From the NCBI RefSeq assembly GCF_004803895.1, contig NZ_CP021978.1, forward strand, positions 3,906,001 to 3,970,000: a DNA stretch of 64,000 bases. The letters run 5' to 3'. Positions 7,197 to 16,019 of this stretch are shown here, piece by piece (position 1 is the first letter of the stretch; every line of letters starts with the position of its first letter). The position numbers and the translations under genes were made by a program. The notes under the pieces were generated by a model, which saw only the letters and a list, made by a program, of their open reading frames with translations, did not search any database and had not been told where the DNA came from. Source of the stretch: Streptomyces hawaiiensis. GTDB taxonomy: Bacteria; Actinomycetota; Actinomycetes; Streptomycetales; Streptomycetaceae.

Positions 7197-7257
7197 ACCC
7201 GCGAGTCGCCGGTACGTCCGGCCGGCTCCTCCTCAGGAGGAACCAGACTCGCGGGTC
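7197..7257 (+). ncRNA. Predicted three-way junction in the leader of the HIT-like gene
   Basis: ACCCGCGAGTC (7197-7207) pairs perfectly with GACTCGCGGGT (7247-7257). Inside lie GCCGG-tacgt-CCGGC and CCTCC-tca-GGAGG, giving a closing stem with two hairpin arms. Upstream hairpins include CACC-a-CGCA/TGCGGTG (about 7123-7141) and GCGCG/CGCGC flanked by GCCGG/CCGGC (about 7141-7174). After the junction comes GTTTTCT, so the structure could end transcription, and CTCGC in the closing stem can alternatively pair with GCGAG at 7270-7274. This looks like a switchable attenuator or a small RNA. No known riboswitch class was recognised. Confidence 0.4.
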
Positions 7258-7288
7258 GTCTGCGTTTTCTGCGAGTTCCGGGGGCGAT

Positions 7289-7795
7289 GTGGTGGGTACG
7301 TGGCGCGACGACCGGATCGGGAGCGCCCTGCGGGGTGAGAACCCGGCGGTGATGAGGCGGCTGGACTCCGGGTTCGCGGTGATCGGGGATGTGCAGTTCC
7401 TGCCCGGCTATTCGGTGCTGCTGACCGATGATCCATCGGTGCAGCGGCTGTCGGAGCTGCCGCGGAGCGGGCGGCTGGCGTTCCTGGACGGCATGGACCG
7501 GCTGGGGGAAGCCGTCGAGCGGGCCTGTCGGCGGGTGGAGACGGGGTTCCGGCGGGTCAATCTGGAGATTCTCGGGAACGCCGACGGGTTCCTGCACGCG
7601 CATGTGTGGCCGCGGTACGAGTGGGAGCCCGCGGAGCTCGTGCGGCGGCCCGTGTGGCTGTATCCGCCGGACATGTGGGCCGAAGAGCGGTACGCGCTCG
7701 GGGTGCGGCACGCAACGTTGCGGGACGCCATCGGTGAGGAGCTGGATCGGCTCGGCCGGGCAGACATGCGGACGGCCCCACCCGGAGTCGGGTGA
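7289..7795 (+). CDS. HIT-like family protein
   Basis: From GTG 7289 the protein has 168 residues. It carries a HIT-type active-site strand in the form EILGNADGFLHAHVWPRYEW, where the third His of the canonical H-x-H-x-H is Trp, as in many actinobacterial members. Earlier strands (SGFAVIGDVQFLPGYSVLL) match the nucleotide-binding half. HIT proteins hydrolyse or transfer nucleoside monophosphates from dinucleotides or nucleotide conjugates. The substrate here is unknown. The frame is open back to 7139, but conserved sequence begins at about 7289 and GGGGG precedes that GTG. The long structured leader suggests post-transcriptional control. Confidence 0.7.
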   Translation: MVGTWRDDRIGSALRGENPAVMRRLDSGFAVIGDVQFLPGYSVLLTDDPSVQRLSELPRSGRLAFLDGMDRLGEAVERACRRVETGFRRVNLEILGNADGFLHAHVWPRYEWEPAELVRRPVWLYPPDMWAEERYALGVRHATLRDAIGEELDRLGRADMRTAPPGVG

Positions 7796-7813
7796 GGCCG
7801 TGCGGGGGGCGCG

Positions 7814-8914
7814 TCAGTGGGTGATGGCCTCGTAGCCCTCGATCTCTCGGGGGTCGCGGGTGCCCGGGCCCACGTAGCGGGCCGAGGGGCGGACCAGGCG
7901 GCCGGTGCGCTTCTGCTCCAGGATGTGGGCGGACCAGCCGGCCGTGCGTGCGCAGGTGAACATGGACGTGAACATGTGCGCCGGGACCTCGGCGAAGTCC
8001 AGGACGATGGCCGCCCAGAACTCGACGTTCGTGGCGAGGACGCGGTCGGGGCGGCGGGCGTGGAGTTCCGTGAGGGCCGCCTTCTCCAGGGCCTCGGCGA
8101 CCTCGAAGCGGGGGGCTCCCAGTTCGCGGGCCGTACGGCGCAGGACCCTGGCCCTGGGGTCCTCGGCGCGGTAGACGCGGTGGCCGAAGCCCATGAGGCG
8201 CTCGCCCTTGTCGAGCGCGTTCCTGACGTAGGCCTCCGCGTCGCCCGTGCGTTCGATCTCCTCGATCATGCCGAGGACCCGCGAAGGGGCGCCGCCGTGC
8301 AGCGGGCCTGACATCGCGCCCACCGCGCCGGAGAGCGCCGCTGCGACGTCGGCGCCGGTGGACGCGATGACCCTCGCCGTGAACGTGGACGCGTTCATGC
8401 CGTGCTCCGCGGCGCTCGTCCAGTACGCGTCCACGGCCGCCACGTGCTTGGGGTCCGGCTCGCCCCGCCAGCGGATCATGAAGCGTTCGACGACGGACTG
8501 GGCCTTGTCGATCTCCCGCTGCGGGACCATCGGCAGGCCCTGCCCGCGGGCGGACTGGGCGACGTAGGACAGGGCCATGACGGCCGCTCGGGCCAGGTCC
8601 TCGCGGGCCTCCTCGCCGTCGATGTCGAGGAGGGGTTTGAGGCCCCAGACCGGCGCGAGCATGGCCAGGGCGGACTGGACGTCGACGCGGATGTCGCCGG
8701 AGTGCACGGGGATGGGGAAGGGCTCGGCGGGCGGCAGGCCAGGATTGAAGGCGCCGTCGACGAGCAGGCCCCAGACGTTGCCGAACGAGACATGACCGAC
8801 GAGGTCCTCGATGTCGACGCCCCGGTACCGGAGTGCGCCGCCCTCCTTGTCCGGTTCGGCGATCTCCGTCTCGAACGCGATGACTCCCTCGAGCCCGGGT
8901 ACGAAGTCGGACAT
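7814..8914 (-). CDS. Citrate synthase (type II-like, second copy class)
   Basis: This 366-residue protein is the short citrate synthase form. Signature parts are SGPLHGGAPSRV (active-site His), GFGHRVYRAEDPRARVL (second active-site His region) and the late VEFWAAIVLDFAEVPAHMFTSMFTCARTAGW with the catalytic-type acid region. It condenses acetyl-CoA (or propionyl-CoA in methylcitrate synthases) with oxaloacetate in the cytoplasm. Streptomyces usually carries a separate main citrate synthase gene elsewhere, so this may be an accessory or 2-methylcitrate enzyme. It is divergent from pdxH. Confidence 0.85.
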   Translation of the reverse strand: MSDFVPGLEGVIAFETEIAEPDKEGGALRYRGVDIEDLVGHVSFGNVWGLLVDGAFNPGLPPAEPFPIPVHSGDIRVDVQSALAMLAPVWGLKPLLDIDGEEAREDLARAAVMALSYVAQSARGQGLPMVPQREIDKAQSVVERFMIRWRGEPDPKHVAAVDAYWTSAAEHGMNASTFTARVIASTGADVAAALSGAVGAMSGPLHGGAPSRVLGMIEEIERTGDAEAYVRNALDKGERLMGFGHRVYRAEDPRARVLRRTARELGAPRFEVAEALEKAALTELHARRPDRVLATNVEFWAAIVLDFAEVPAHMFTSMFTCARTAGWSAHILEQKRTGRLVRPSARYVGPGTRDPREIEGYEAITH

Positions 8915-9144
8915 CAGGCGGCTCCTCGTGATGGAAGTGACAGATGGTGTGATGTGGGGTGGGACGTGCGAACCATGTGTCAGTCAGCTTGCGAAGCGGG
9001 CGGCCGTCCAGTGGATCCACGGTCGCGCAAGGCGACTCGCGGTCCTGGCCGGCTGCCCCTGTGATGCCCCGTACGGCTGGCGGTCACCCAACCGGAACGG
9101 CACGGAAACGATATCCCCGAGTGCCACCGTTGGGGAGGGGTCAC

Positions 9145-9157
9145 GGCACTCAGTGCC
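9145..9157. promoter_or_regulatory. Palindrome GGCACT-C-AGTGCC before pdxH
   Basis: A perfect six-base inverted repeat with one central base lies in the 285-base divergent region between the citrate synthase gene and pdxH, 42 bases before the pdxH GTG. GTGCCAC also occurs at about 9121. It is a candidate operator for either gene. No regulator is obvious. Confidence 0.25.
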
Positions 9158-9199
9158 ACGCAGTGACGAAGGACACCGCCCATACGGCAAGATGACCGG

Positions 9200-9868
9200 G
9201 TGACCGACCGCGACGACGTCCCTTTCGATCTGGCTTCGATGCGCAAGCAGTACCGGGCCGAGGGGCTCTCCGAGACCGAGCTGGCCGCCACGCCCGTCGA
9301 GCAGTTCGCCCGCTGGTTCCAACAGGCCGCGACGGACGGCGGGCTGTTCGAGCCGAACGCCATGATCGTCTCGACGGCCGACGCCGAGGGGCGGCCCAGC
9401 GCCCGTACGGTGCTGCTGAAGCACTTCGACGAGCAGGGCTTCGTCTTCTACACGAACTACGACTCCCGCAAGGCGCGTGACCTGGCGGAGAACCCGTACG
9501 TCTCGCTGCTGTTCCCCTGGCACCCGATGGCCCGGCAGGTCATCGTCACCGGGGTCGCCCGGCGCACCGGCCGGGACGAGACGGCGGCGTACTTCCGGAC
9601 CCGGCCGCACGGCTCACAGCTGGGGGCGTGGGCCAGCGCCCAGTCCTCGGTGATCTCCACCCGCGCCGACATCGACGGCGCGTACGCCGAGCTGGCCGCC
9701 CGCTACCCGGAGGGCGAGCAGGTGCCGGTGCCGCCGAACTGGGGCGGTTTCCGGGTGGCCCCGCAGTCGGTGGAGTTCTGGCAGGGGCGGGAGAACCGGC
9801 TGCACGACCGGTTGCGGTACGTGGAGCAGGCGGACGGGAGCTGGCGGGTGGAGCGGCTCAGTCCGTGA
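9200..9868 (+). CDS. pdxH: Pyridoxamine 5'-phosphate oxidase
   Basis: The 222-residue protein has the usual PdxH length. It contains the FMN-binding strand [23 protein letters not shown] (read in parts), [11 protein letters not shown], the LLFPWH loop, and the C-terminal signature [24 protein letters not shown]. It oxidises pyridoxine/pyridoxamine phosphate to PLP using FMN and oxygen. It starts at GTG 9200 and stands alone, divergent from the citrate synthase gene. Confidence 0.93.
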   Translation: MTDRDDVPFDLASMRKQYRAEGLSETELAATPVEQFARWFQQAATDGGLFEPNAMIVSTADAEGRPSARTVLLKHFDEQGFVFYTNYDSRKARDLAENPYVSLLFPWHPMARQVIVTGVARRTGRDETAAYFRTRPHGSQLGAWASAQSSVISTRADIDGAYAELAARYPEGEQVPVPPNWGGFRVAPQSVEFWQGRENRLHDRLRYVEQADGSWRVERLSP

Positions 9869-9881
9869 GGGGGCCGGGGCC

Positions 9882-10004
9882 TCATGTGCGCTCGGCCAGG
9901 ACGATTCCCTCCGTGACGAGCCAGTCCACCACCCGTCGTGCGAGCGGCTCGGCGTCCGCCTCGGTCGCGTCGAGGTCGACGATCGTCTGAAAGTGATCAC
10001 CCAT
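9882..10004 (-). pseudogene. Truncated remnant of a conserved Streptomyces hypothetical protein
   Basis: The 40-codon frame MGDHFQTIVDLDATEADAEP followed by LARRVVDWLVTEGIVLAERT resembles the N-terminus of a longer Streptomyces family. As I remember that family, it continues after the AERT segment with a zinc-ribbon-like C-terminal half. Here a TGA follows AERT and nothing similar continues. It is either a decayed gene or a genuine 40-residue protein. I favour decay because the frame ends in the middle of the conserved domain. Confidence 0.5.
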
Positions 10005-10038
10005 ACCGGAACCGTAGCCGCGGCCACTGACAACACCC

Positions 10039-10650
10039 TCAGCCCAGCATCTCCTCAAGCAGCCCCGCCCACTGCGCCACCACGCGTTCCCGGCGGGCCG
10101 CGTCGTCCGTGAGGAGGTTGGCCAGGCCCAGGCCGCGGGCCATGTCGAGGAGGCCCTGGACGGTTTCGCGGACGCCGGGGACGGATTCGTCGGCGGCGAG
10201 GAGGTCGACGGCTATGCGGTGGGTCTCGCGGCCGACGCGGGATTCGAGTTCGGTGACGCGGGGGCGGAGCTGTTCCTCGTTGGAGGCGGCGACCCAGAGG
10301 TGGAGGGCCGCGCGGAACAACGGCCCCGTGTAGAGGTCGACCAGGGCCGCGACGACGGCGTGACGGTCTCCGGCCGCGCCCTCGGGGAACAGGGCGCGCA
10401 GGGCCGTGGAGCGTTCCTCGGCGACGTACTCGACGGCGGCCGTGAAGAGGTCCTCGCGGGTCGGGAAGTGGTGCTGGGCGGCGCCGCGGGAGACGCCGGC
10501 GCGTTCGGCGACGACGGAGACGGTGGAACCCGCCCAGCCGTGTTCGGCGAGGCAGGACACGGCCGCTTCCAGGAGCCGCTGCCGGGTGGCCCGGCTGCGG
10601 TCCTGCTTGGGGACTCTCTCCGCACGGTCGACCGTGCTCACACCACCCAT
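10039..10650 (-). CDS. TetR-family regulator at the end of the acyl-CoA operon
   Basis: The protein has 203 residues with an N-terminal helix-turn-helix (about 15-62: RLLEAAVSCLAEHGWAGSTV, then VSRGAAQHHFPTREDLF) and an all-helical ligand domain. Its GTG/ATG start overlaps the enoyl-CoA hydratase stop by 13 bases, so it is translated with that gene as the last member of the leftward operon. It probably senses an acyl-CoA or acid intermediate and represses the operon at the CAAGC-GT-GCTTG site near 20190. Confidence 0.85.
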   Translation of the reverse strand: MGGVSTVDRAERVPKQDRSRATRQRLLEAAVSCLAEHGWAGSTVSVVAERAGVSRGAAQHHFPTREDLFTAAVEYVAEERSTALRALFPEGAAGDRHAVVAALVDLYTGPLFRAALHLWVAASNEEQLRPRVTELESRVGRETHRIAVDLLAADESVPGVRETVQGLLDMARGLGLANLLTDDAARRERVVAQWAGLLEEMLG

Positions 10651-11372
10651 GCCGGATCCCGTCGTTCGAGGAAGGCCGTCATCCCCTCGCGGGCCTGCGG
10701 GGAGGAGAACAGCCGGGCCGAGAGCGCGGTCAGGTCGGCGGCGTCCCGGTCGAAGGCTTCCAGCACCCTAGCCGTGAGCAGCCGTTTCGTCTCGGCCAGG
10801 GCGCCGGGGGCGGACTTGCGCAGGCCTTCCAGGATGGGGGCCAGGGCCGTGTCGACGTCGTCGGCGCAGGTGGTGAGCAGGCCGGTCGCTGTCGCTTCCG
10901 TCGCGTCGAAGCGTTCGCCGGTGAGGTAGTAGCGGGACAGGGCGCGCGGGTTCGTGCGGGGCAGGAGCGGGAGGGAGATGACCGCGGGGGCGACCCCGAT
11001 GCGGACCTCGGTGAAGGCGAAGGTGGCCGCCGTGGACGCGGCCGCGATGTCGCAGGCGGCGAGGAGGCCGAGGCCGCCCGCGCGGACGTGGCCGGTGACG
11101 CGGGCGACGACCGGCTTGGGCAGCTCGATGATCTGCCGCAGCAGGGCGGCCAGCGCCTCGGGGGGCGGGGGGTCCTTCAGGTCGGCGCCCGCGCTGAACG
11201 TGTTGCCGCTGTGGGTGAGGACGATCGCGCGGACGGCGCTGTCCTTGCCGGCGTCGGTGAGCGCGCCGGCCAGTTCGCCGACCAGGGCCGCCGAGAGGGC
11301 GTTGCGGTTCTGCGGTGAGTCGAGGGACAGGGTTTCCACGGCACGCGCGCGGGTGCGGGCGATCAACGTCAT
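10638..11372 (-). CDS. Enoyl-CoA hydratase/isomerase family protein
   Basis: The 244-residue crotonase-fold protein has TLSLDSPQNRNALS, the first oxyanion-hole strand with THSGNTFSAGADLKD, and the second oxyanion-hole loop VTGHVRAGGLGLLAACDIAAA. FTEVRIGVAPAVI follows, as in bacterial hydratases. It would hydrate an enoyl-CoA or a methylglutaconyl/isohexenylglutaconyl-CoA type intermediate. The start overlaps the end of the ligase gene by four bases (ATGA), which indicates translational coupling. Confidence 0.85.
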   Translation of the reverse strand: MTLIARTRARAVETLSLDSPQNRNALSAALVGELAGALTDAGKDSAVRAIVLTHSGNTFSAGADLKDPPPPEALAALLRQIIELPKPVVARVTGHVRAGGLGLLAACDIAAASTAATFAFTEVRIGVAPAVISLPLLPRTNPRALSRYYLTGERFDATEATATGLLTTCADDVDTALAPILEGLRKSAPGALAETKRLLTARVLEAFDRDAADLTALSARLFSSPQAREGMTAFLERRDPAWVV

Positions 11373-12937
11373 GCGCTCTTCCTGAGCTGTCGGCGGAGGA
11401 TCTTGCCGGAGGCCGCGCGGGGCACGCCGACGATGAAGGTGACGTGGCGGATCCGCTTGTAGGGGGCCACGCGCTCGGCGACGTACATCATGATCTCCGC
11501 CTCGGTCAGGTCCGCGGCGGACGGCCGGCGGACCACGTACGCGTGCGGGACCTCGTTGCCGTCGGCGTCGTACCTGCCGATGACGGCGGCGTCGGTGATG
11601 CCGGGGTGGGTGAGGAGGAGGGCCTCCAGCTCGGCGGGGGCCACCTGGAAGCCCTTGTACTTGATGAGTTCCTTGACCCGGTCGACGACGAACAGCCAGC
11701 CGTCCGCGTCGACATGGCCCACGTCCCCGGTGTGCAGCCAGCCGTCGGGGTCGATCATCGCGGTGGTGGCGTCGGGGCGGCCGAGGTAGCCCTTCATGAT
11801 CTGCGGGCCGCGGATGAGGATCTCGCCGGATTCGCCCGCGGGCAGGTCCTTGCCGGGGTCGTCGAGGGAGACGATGCGCATCTCGGTTCCGGCGATGAGC
11901 TTGCCGACGGTTCCGGGCGGGGCGTCGCTCATGGCGTCCAGGGGGACGACGTGCGTGCCGGGCGACAGTTCCGTCATGCCGTAGGCCTGTCCGACGGGCG
12001 GCAGGCCCAGGCGCTGGGAGCAGGCGGCGGCGAGGCGGGCGTCCAGGGGCGCGGCGGCGCTGATGATGTACTTCAGGGACGACAGGTCGTACTGCGTGAC
12101 GGCCGGGTGCTTGGTGAGGGCCAGGACGATCGGCGGGGCCACGTACAGGGCCGTGATGCGATGGTTCTGGATGGCCGCGAGGAACTGCTCCAGGTCGAAG
12201 CGGGGCAGGACGACGACCGTGGCGCCCTGCCGGAGCGGTGCGTTCATCAGGGCGGTGAGGCCGTAGATGTGGAAGAACGGCAGCACCGCCAGCACCCGGT
12301 CTCCCGGGGCCGCGGGGACCGCCGGGTGGAGCTGGGCGAGGTTGGTGGCGATCTGCCGGTGGGTGAGCATCACGCCCTTGGGGACGCCGGTGGTCCCGGA
12401 GGAGTACGGCAGGGCCGCGATGTCCTCGGCGGGGTCGATGGCGACCTGGGGCTCGGGGGCCGCCGAGGCCAGCATGTCGATCAGGGAGCGGTGGCCGCTC
12501 GCGCTGTCGCAGACGAAGATCTCGCGTATCCCGCCCGCGAGTTCGGCGGCCCGGCGCGCGATGTCCAGCAGCGGTGACACGGTGACGATCCAGCGGGCCG
12601 CCGAGTCCCGCAGTTGCTTGGCGAACTCGTCGGCGGTGGCGAGCGGGTGCACGGTGGTGACGGTGGCACCCGCGCGCGTGGCCGCGTAGAAGGCGGTCGG
12701 GAAGGCGATGGTGTTGGGGCTGTGCAGGGCGAGGACGTCGCCCTTGCGGACACCGGCCTCGGCGAGGGCGGCGGCGACGCGCCGGTGGAACCGGTCCACC
12801 TGTTCGTACGTGAGGGTGGTGCCGTCCGTGCCGTCGATCAGCGCCGGGATGTCGCCGAACTCGGCGGCCCGGGCCAGGACCGCGTCGTGGATGGGCAGTT
12901 CGACGGGCGGGACGTCTGCGTACTCGCTGCGGAACAT
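11369..12937 (-). CDS. AMP-dependent acyl/aryl-CoA ligase (4CL-like)
   Basis: The protein has 522 residues from the ATG at 12937, chosen because GAGGAGG lies eight bases ahead. The frame could extend 13 residues further. ANL-superfamily motifs are in order: YSSGTTGVPKGVMLTH (A3), YGMTELSP (A5), GWLHTGDVG (A7), VDRVKELIKYKGFQVAP (A8) and PRAASGKILRR with the catalytic Lys (A10). It adenylates a carboxylic acid and loads it on CoA. The context (acyl-CoA dehydrogenase, biotin carboxylase, hydratase) suggests it activates a branched or isoprenoid acid rather than coumarate. Confidence 0.88.
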   Translation of the reverse strand: MFRSEYADVPPVELPIHDAVLARAAEFGDIPALIDGTDGTTLTYEQVDRFHRRVAAALAEAGVRKGDVLALHSPNTIAFPTAFYAATRAGATVTTVHPLATADEFAKQLRDSAARWIVTVSPLLDIARRAAELAGGIREIFVCDSASGHRSLIDMLASAAPEPQVAIDPAEDIAALPYSSGTTGVPKGVMLTHRQIATNLAQLHPAVPAAPGDRVLAVLPFFHIYGLTALMNAPLRQGATVVVLPRFDLEQFLAAIQNHRITALYVAPPIVLALTKHPAVTQYDLSSLKYIISAAAPLDARLAAACSQRLGLPPVGQAYGMTELSPGTHVVPLDAMSDAPPGTVGKLIAGTEMRIVSLDDPGKDLPAGESGEILIRGPQIMKGYLGRPDATTAMIDPDGWLHTGDVGHVDADGWLFVVDRVKELIKYKGFQVAPAELEALLLTHPGITDAAVIGRYDADGNEVPHAYVVRRPSAADLTEAEIMMYVAERVAPYKRIRHVTFIVGVPRAASGKILRRQLRKSA

Positions 12938-12977
12938 GGCGGGTTCCTCCTCGCGCGCGGGCCGTCTCAAGGACACC

Positions 12978-14114
12978 TCAGTACGACTTGGGCAGGCCGA
13001 GAGTCTGGTGGGAGACGTAGTTGAGAATCATCTCCCGGCTCACCGGGGCAATACGAGCCACGCGTGCGGCCGTTATCAGCGAGGCGAGGCCGTACTCGCG
13101 CGTGAGGCCGTTGCCGCCGAGGGTGTGCACGGCCTGGTCGACCGCCTTCACGCAGGCCTCACCGGCGGCGTACTTCGCCATGTTGGCGGCCTCTCCGGCG
13201 CCCGGGTCGTCGCCCGCGTCGTAGAGGGCGGCGGCCCTCTGCATCATCAGGCGGGCGAGTTCGAGGTCGATGTGCGCCTGGGCGAGGGGGTGGGCGATGG
13301 CCTGGTGGGCGCCGATGGGCGTGTTCCAGACGGTGCGCTCGCGGGCGTACTCGATGGCCTTCGCGAGGGCGTAGCGGCCCATGCCGATCGCGAAGGCGGC
13401 CGTCATGACGCGTTCGGGGTTCAGGCCGGCGAAGAGCTGGAGGAGTCCCGCGTCCTCGTCGCCGACCAGGGCGTCGGCGGGCAGCCGTACGTCGTCCAGG
13501 ACCAGTTCGAACTGCTTCTCCGCGGCGTGGAGTTCCATGTCGATGGGACGGCGGGTGAAGCCGGGGGTGTCGCGCGGGACGATGAAGAGGCAGGGCTTGA
13601 GGCGGCCGGTGCGGGCGTCTTCGGTGCGGCCGACGATGAGGGTGGCGTCCGCGATGTCCACGCCGGAGATGAAGACCTTGCGGCCGGTGAGGAGCCAGCC
13701 TCCGGTGTCTGGGTCACGGCGGGCCGTGGTGGTGATGCGGTGGCTGTTGGAGCCGGCGTCGGGTTCGGTGATGCCGAAGGCCATGAGGCGGGTGCCGTCG
13801 GCGAGGCCCGGGAGCCACTGTTGTTTCTGGGCGTCCGTGCCGAAGCGGGCCATCACCGTGCCGCAGATGGCGGGTGAGACCACCAGCATCAGGAGGGGGC
13901 AGCCGGCAGCGCCGAGCTCTTCGAGGACGATGGAGAGTTCGCAGATCCCTCCGCCGCCGCCTCCGTACTCCTCGGGGAGATTGACGCCCAGGTAGCCGAG
14001 TTTGCCCGCGTCGGACCAGAGTTGCTCGGTGTCGCCTCCGCGGCCGTGGCGTTTGCCGAGTGCGGCGACGGCTTCTCGCAGGGCCTTGTGGTCGTCGGTT
14101 TCGATCGTGGGCAT
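12978..14114 (-). CDS. Acyl-CoA dehydrogenase
   Basis: This 378-residue flavoprotein has the normal ACAD layout: helical N-domain, LMAFGITEPDAGSNSHRI (FAD/substrate strand), LTGRKVFISGVDIADA and the C-terminal helices with AVHTLGGNGLTREY, where FAD contacts lie. It introduces a double bond into an acyl-CoA with electron transfer to ETF. The gene lies between the ligase (40 bases) and the biotin carboxylase gene (43 bases holding a repeat/hairpin), all on the same strand. Confidence 0.9.
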   Translation of the reverse strand: MPTIETDDHKALREAVAALGKRHGRGGDTEQLWSDAGKLGYLGVNLPEEYGGGGGGICELSIVLEELGAAGCPLLMLVVSPAICGTVMARFGTDAQKQQWLPGLADGTRLMAFGITEPDAGSNSHRITTTARRDPDTGGWLLTGRKVFISGVDIADATLIVGRTEDARTGRLKPCLFIVPRDTPGFTRRPIDMELHAAEKQFELVLDDVRLPADALVGDEDAGLLQLFAGLNPERVMTAAFAIGMGRYALAKAIEYARERTVWNTPIGAHQAIAHPLAQAHIDLELARLMMQRAAALYDAGDDPGAGEAANMAKYAAGEACVKAVDQAVHTLGGNGLTREYGLASLITAARVARIAPVSREMILNYVSHQTLGLPKSY

Positions 14115-14130
14115 GTGACTCCTTCGTCGT

Positions 14131-14166
14131 GGCTTGTCGCGCAGTTCCCCGCGCCCCTTACGGGGC
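14131..14166. repeat. Dispersed intergenic repeat with hairpin, copy 1
   Basis: The 27 bases at 14131-14157 are the exact reverse complement of 37671-37697. The stretch ends in GCCCC-ttac-GGGGC (14153-14166), and the TAA stop of the biotin carboxylase gene falls inside the loop. It may reduce read-through from the carboxylase into the dehydrogenase gene. Related copy at 47402-47470. Confidence 0.7.
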
Positions 14167-16011
14167 CTCCTTCACCACTGCCAGAAGCGCGCCCGGCTCC
14201 ACCTGTTGTCCGAGTACGACGCACAGGTCGGTCAGCGTTCCCGTCGCCGGTGCTGTGATCTTGTGCTGCATCTTCATCGCCTCCAGCCAGAGGAGGGGCT
14301 CGCCCGCCTTCACCGGTGTGCCTGCCGTGAGGCCGTCGGCGACTCGGACGACCGTGCCCGGCATGGGGGCCAGGAGGGAGCCGGGGGCGTGCTGGGCGGC
14401 GGGGTCGGGGAAGCGCGGCAGGGCGGTCAGGGCGGTGGTGTTGACGTGGACCTGGCTGCCGTAGTGGGTGACCTGGTACTTCCGCTCCACCCCGGCCACG
14501 TCGAGGATGACCAGACGCGGGTCGGCGTGCACCACGCGCACCCCGTCCGCCTCCAGCCCCTGCCTGGTGTGCCGGTAGCGGGCCTCGTGCTCCTGGCCCG
14601 CCATCAGGTACCGCTTGGTCTGCGGTGCTGAGGGGACGTTGCGCCAGCCGCCGAAGCGGGAGCGACCGTGGGCGTCGGCGAGGGCGGCTGCCAGGGGGGC
14701 GTGGGGGTCGGGGGACGGCTCGGTCAGGTCCGGCAGGTGCCGGTCGTAGAAGCCGGTGTCCATGCGGGCCGCGGTGAACTCGGGGTGGCGCAGGGAGCGG
14801 ACCAGGAGGTCGCGGTTGGTGACGGGGCCGTGGATCACGGCGCGTTCCAGGGCGGAGGCGAGCTTGCGGACGGCTTCCGTGCGGGTGGGGGCGTGAGCTA
14901 CGACCTTGGCGAGCATGGGGTCGTAGTGAACGCCGATCGTGTCGCCGTCGGTGTAGCCCGTGTCCAGGCGGACCGACTCGGGGACGGAGAGACGGTGCAG
15001 GGTGCCCGTCTGCGGGGACCAGTCGCGGGCGGGGTCCTCGGCGTACAGGCGGGCCTCCACGGCATGGCCACGCGCGCGTGGAGGGTCGGTTTCGAGGGGG
15101 TGGCCCTCGGCGATGCGGATCTGCTCCGCCACCAGGTCGATGCCGAAGACGGCCTCCGTGACGGGGTGTTCCACCTGGAGGCGGGTGTTCATCTCCAGGA
15201 AGTGCGCCTGGCCGTCGGCGACGAGGAACTCGACCGTTCCGGCGCCCACGTAGTCCACGGCCCGGGCGGCCCGCACGGCCAGAGCGCACAGCTCGTCTTG
15301 AAGGGCGGCGGACAGGCCGGGCGCGGGGGCCTCCTCGATCACCTTCTGGTGGCGGCGCTGCAGGGAGCAGTCGCGGGTGCCGAGCGGCCGGACCGTGCCG
15401 TGGGTGTCGGCGAGGATCTGCACCTCGACGTGGCGGCCGTTCTCCACGTACGGCTCGACGAAGACCTCGCCGTCGCCGAAGGCACTCGCCGCTTCCGCGC
15501 GGGCGGCGGCCAGCTCGGCCTCCAGGTCCGCCAGGTGCCGTACGACGCGCATGCCACGGCCGCCGCCGCCCGCCGCCGCCTTCACCAGCACGGGCAGATC
15601 GGACTCGGTGACCTCGGTGACCTCGGTGAGAGGCTGGATGCCCATGAGCTGCTTGGCACGGGTCTTGGAGGCCATCGCCTCGATGGCCCGCGGGGGCGGG
15701 CCGATCCAGACGAGGCCCGCGTCCAGGACGGCCCGGGCGAAGCCGGCGTTCTCGGAGAGGAAGCCGTAGCCGGGGTGCACGGCGTCCGCGCCGGCCGCGA
15801 CGGCGGCCTTGACGATCAGGTCGCCGCGCAGATAGGTGTCGGCGGGGGCCTCCCCCGGAAGTCGTACGCTCGCGTCGGCCACGCGTGCGTGGAGGGCGCC
15901 GGCGTCGGCCTCCGAGTGCACGGCGACGGTGCGGATGCCCAGGTCGCGGCAGGTGCGGAAGACGCGGCAGGCGATCTCGCCCCGGTTGGCGACCAGCAGG
16001 GTGGAAAACAT
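14158..16011 (-). CDS. Acyl-CoA carboxylase alpha subunit (biotin carboxylase-BCCP)
   Basis: The protein has 617 residues from ATG 16011 (MFSTLLVANRGEIACRVFRT). It has a biotin carboxylase N-domain, an ATP-grasp centre with KAAAGGGGRGMRV, NTRLQVEHPVTE and a C-terminal biotinyl domain with LEAMKM, so the biotinylated Lys is about residue 580. It carboxylates biotin with ATP and bicarbonate and passes it to the partner carboxyltransferase encoded 8 bases upstream. The beta partner, AtuA-like protein and dehydrogenase suggest methylcrotonyl- or geranyl-CoA rather than acetyl-CoA as the acceptor. The frame is open upstream only because of GC bias. Confidence 0.9.
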   Translation of the reverse strand: MFSTLLVANRGEIACRVFRTCRDLGIRTVAVHSEADAGALHARVADASVRLPGEAPADTYLRGDLIVKAAVAAGADAVHPGYGFLSENAGFARAVLDAGLVWIGPPPRAIEAMASKTRAKQLMGIQPLTEVTEVTESDLPVLVKAAAGGGGRGMRVVRHLADLEAELAAARAEAASAFGDGEVFVEPYVENGRHVEVQILADTHGTVRPLGTRDCSLQRRHQKVIEEAPAPGLSAALQDELCALAVRAARAVDYVGAGTVEFLVADGQAHFLEMNTRLQVEHPVTEAVFGIDLVAEQIRIAEGHPLETDPPRARGHAVEARLYAEDPARDWSPQTGTLHRLSVPESVRLDTGYTDGDTIGVHYDPMLAKVVAHAPTRTEAVRKLASALERAVIHGPVTNRDLLVRSLRHPEFTAARMDTGFYDRHLPDLTEPSPDPHAPLAAALADAHGRSRFGGWRNVPSAPQTKRYLMAGQEHEARYRHTRQGLEADGVRVVHADPRLVILDVAGVERKYQVTHYGSQVHVNTTALTALPRFPDPAAQHAPGSLLAPMPGTVVRVADGLTAGTPVKAGEPLLWLEAMKMQHKITAPATGTLTDLCVVLGQQVEPGALLAVVKEAP

Positions 16012-16019
16012 CTGTTGCC

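Noticed and set aside
7139..7288. Longer start for the HIT-like protein at GTG 7139
   Set aside because: The extra 50 residues are not domain-like and lie over the predicted RNA structure. GTG 7289 has the better ribosome site.
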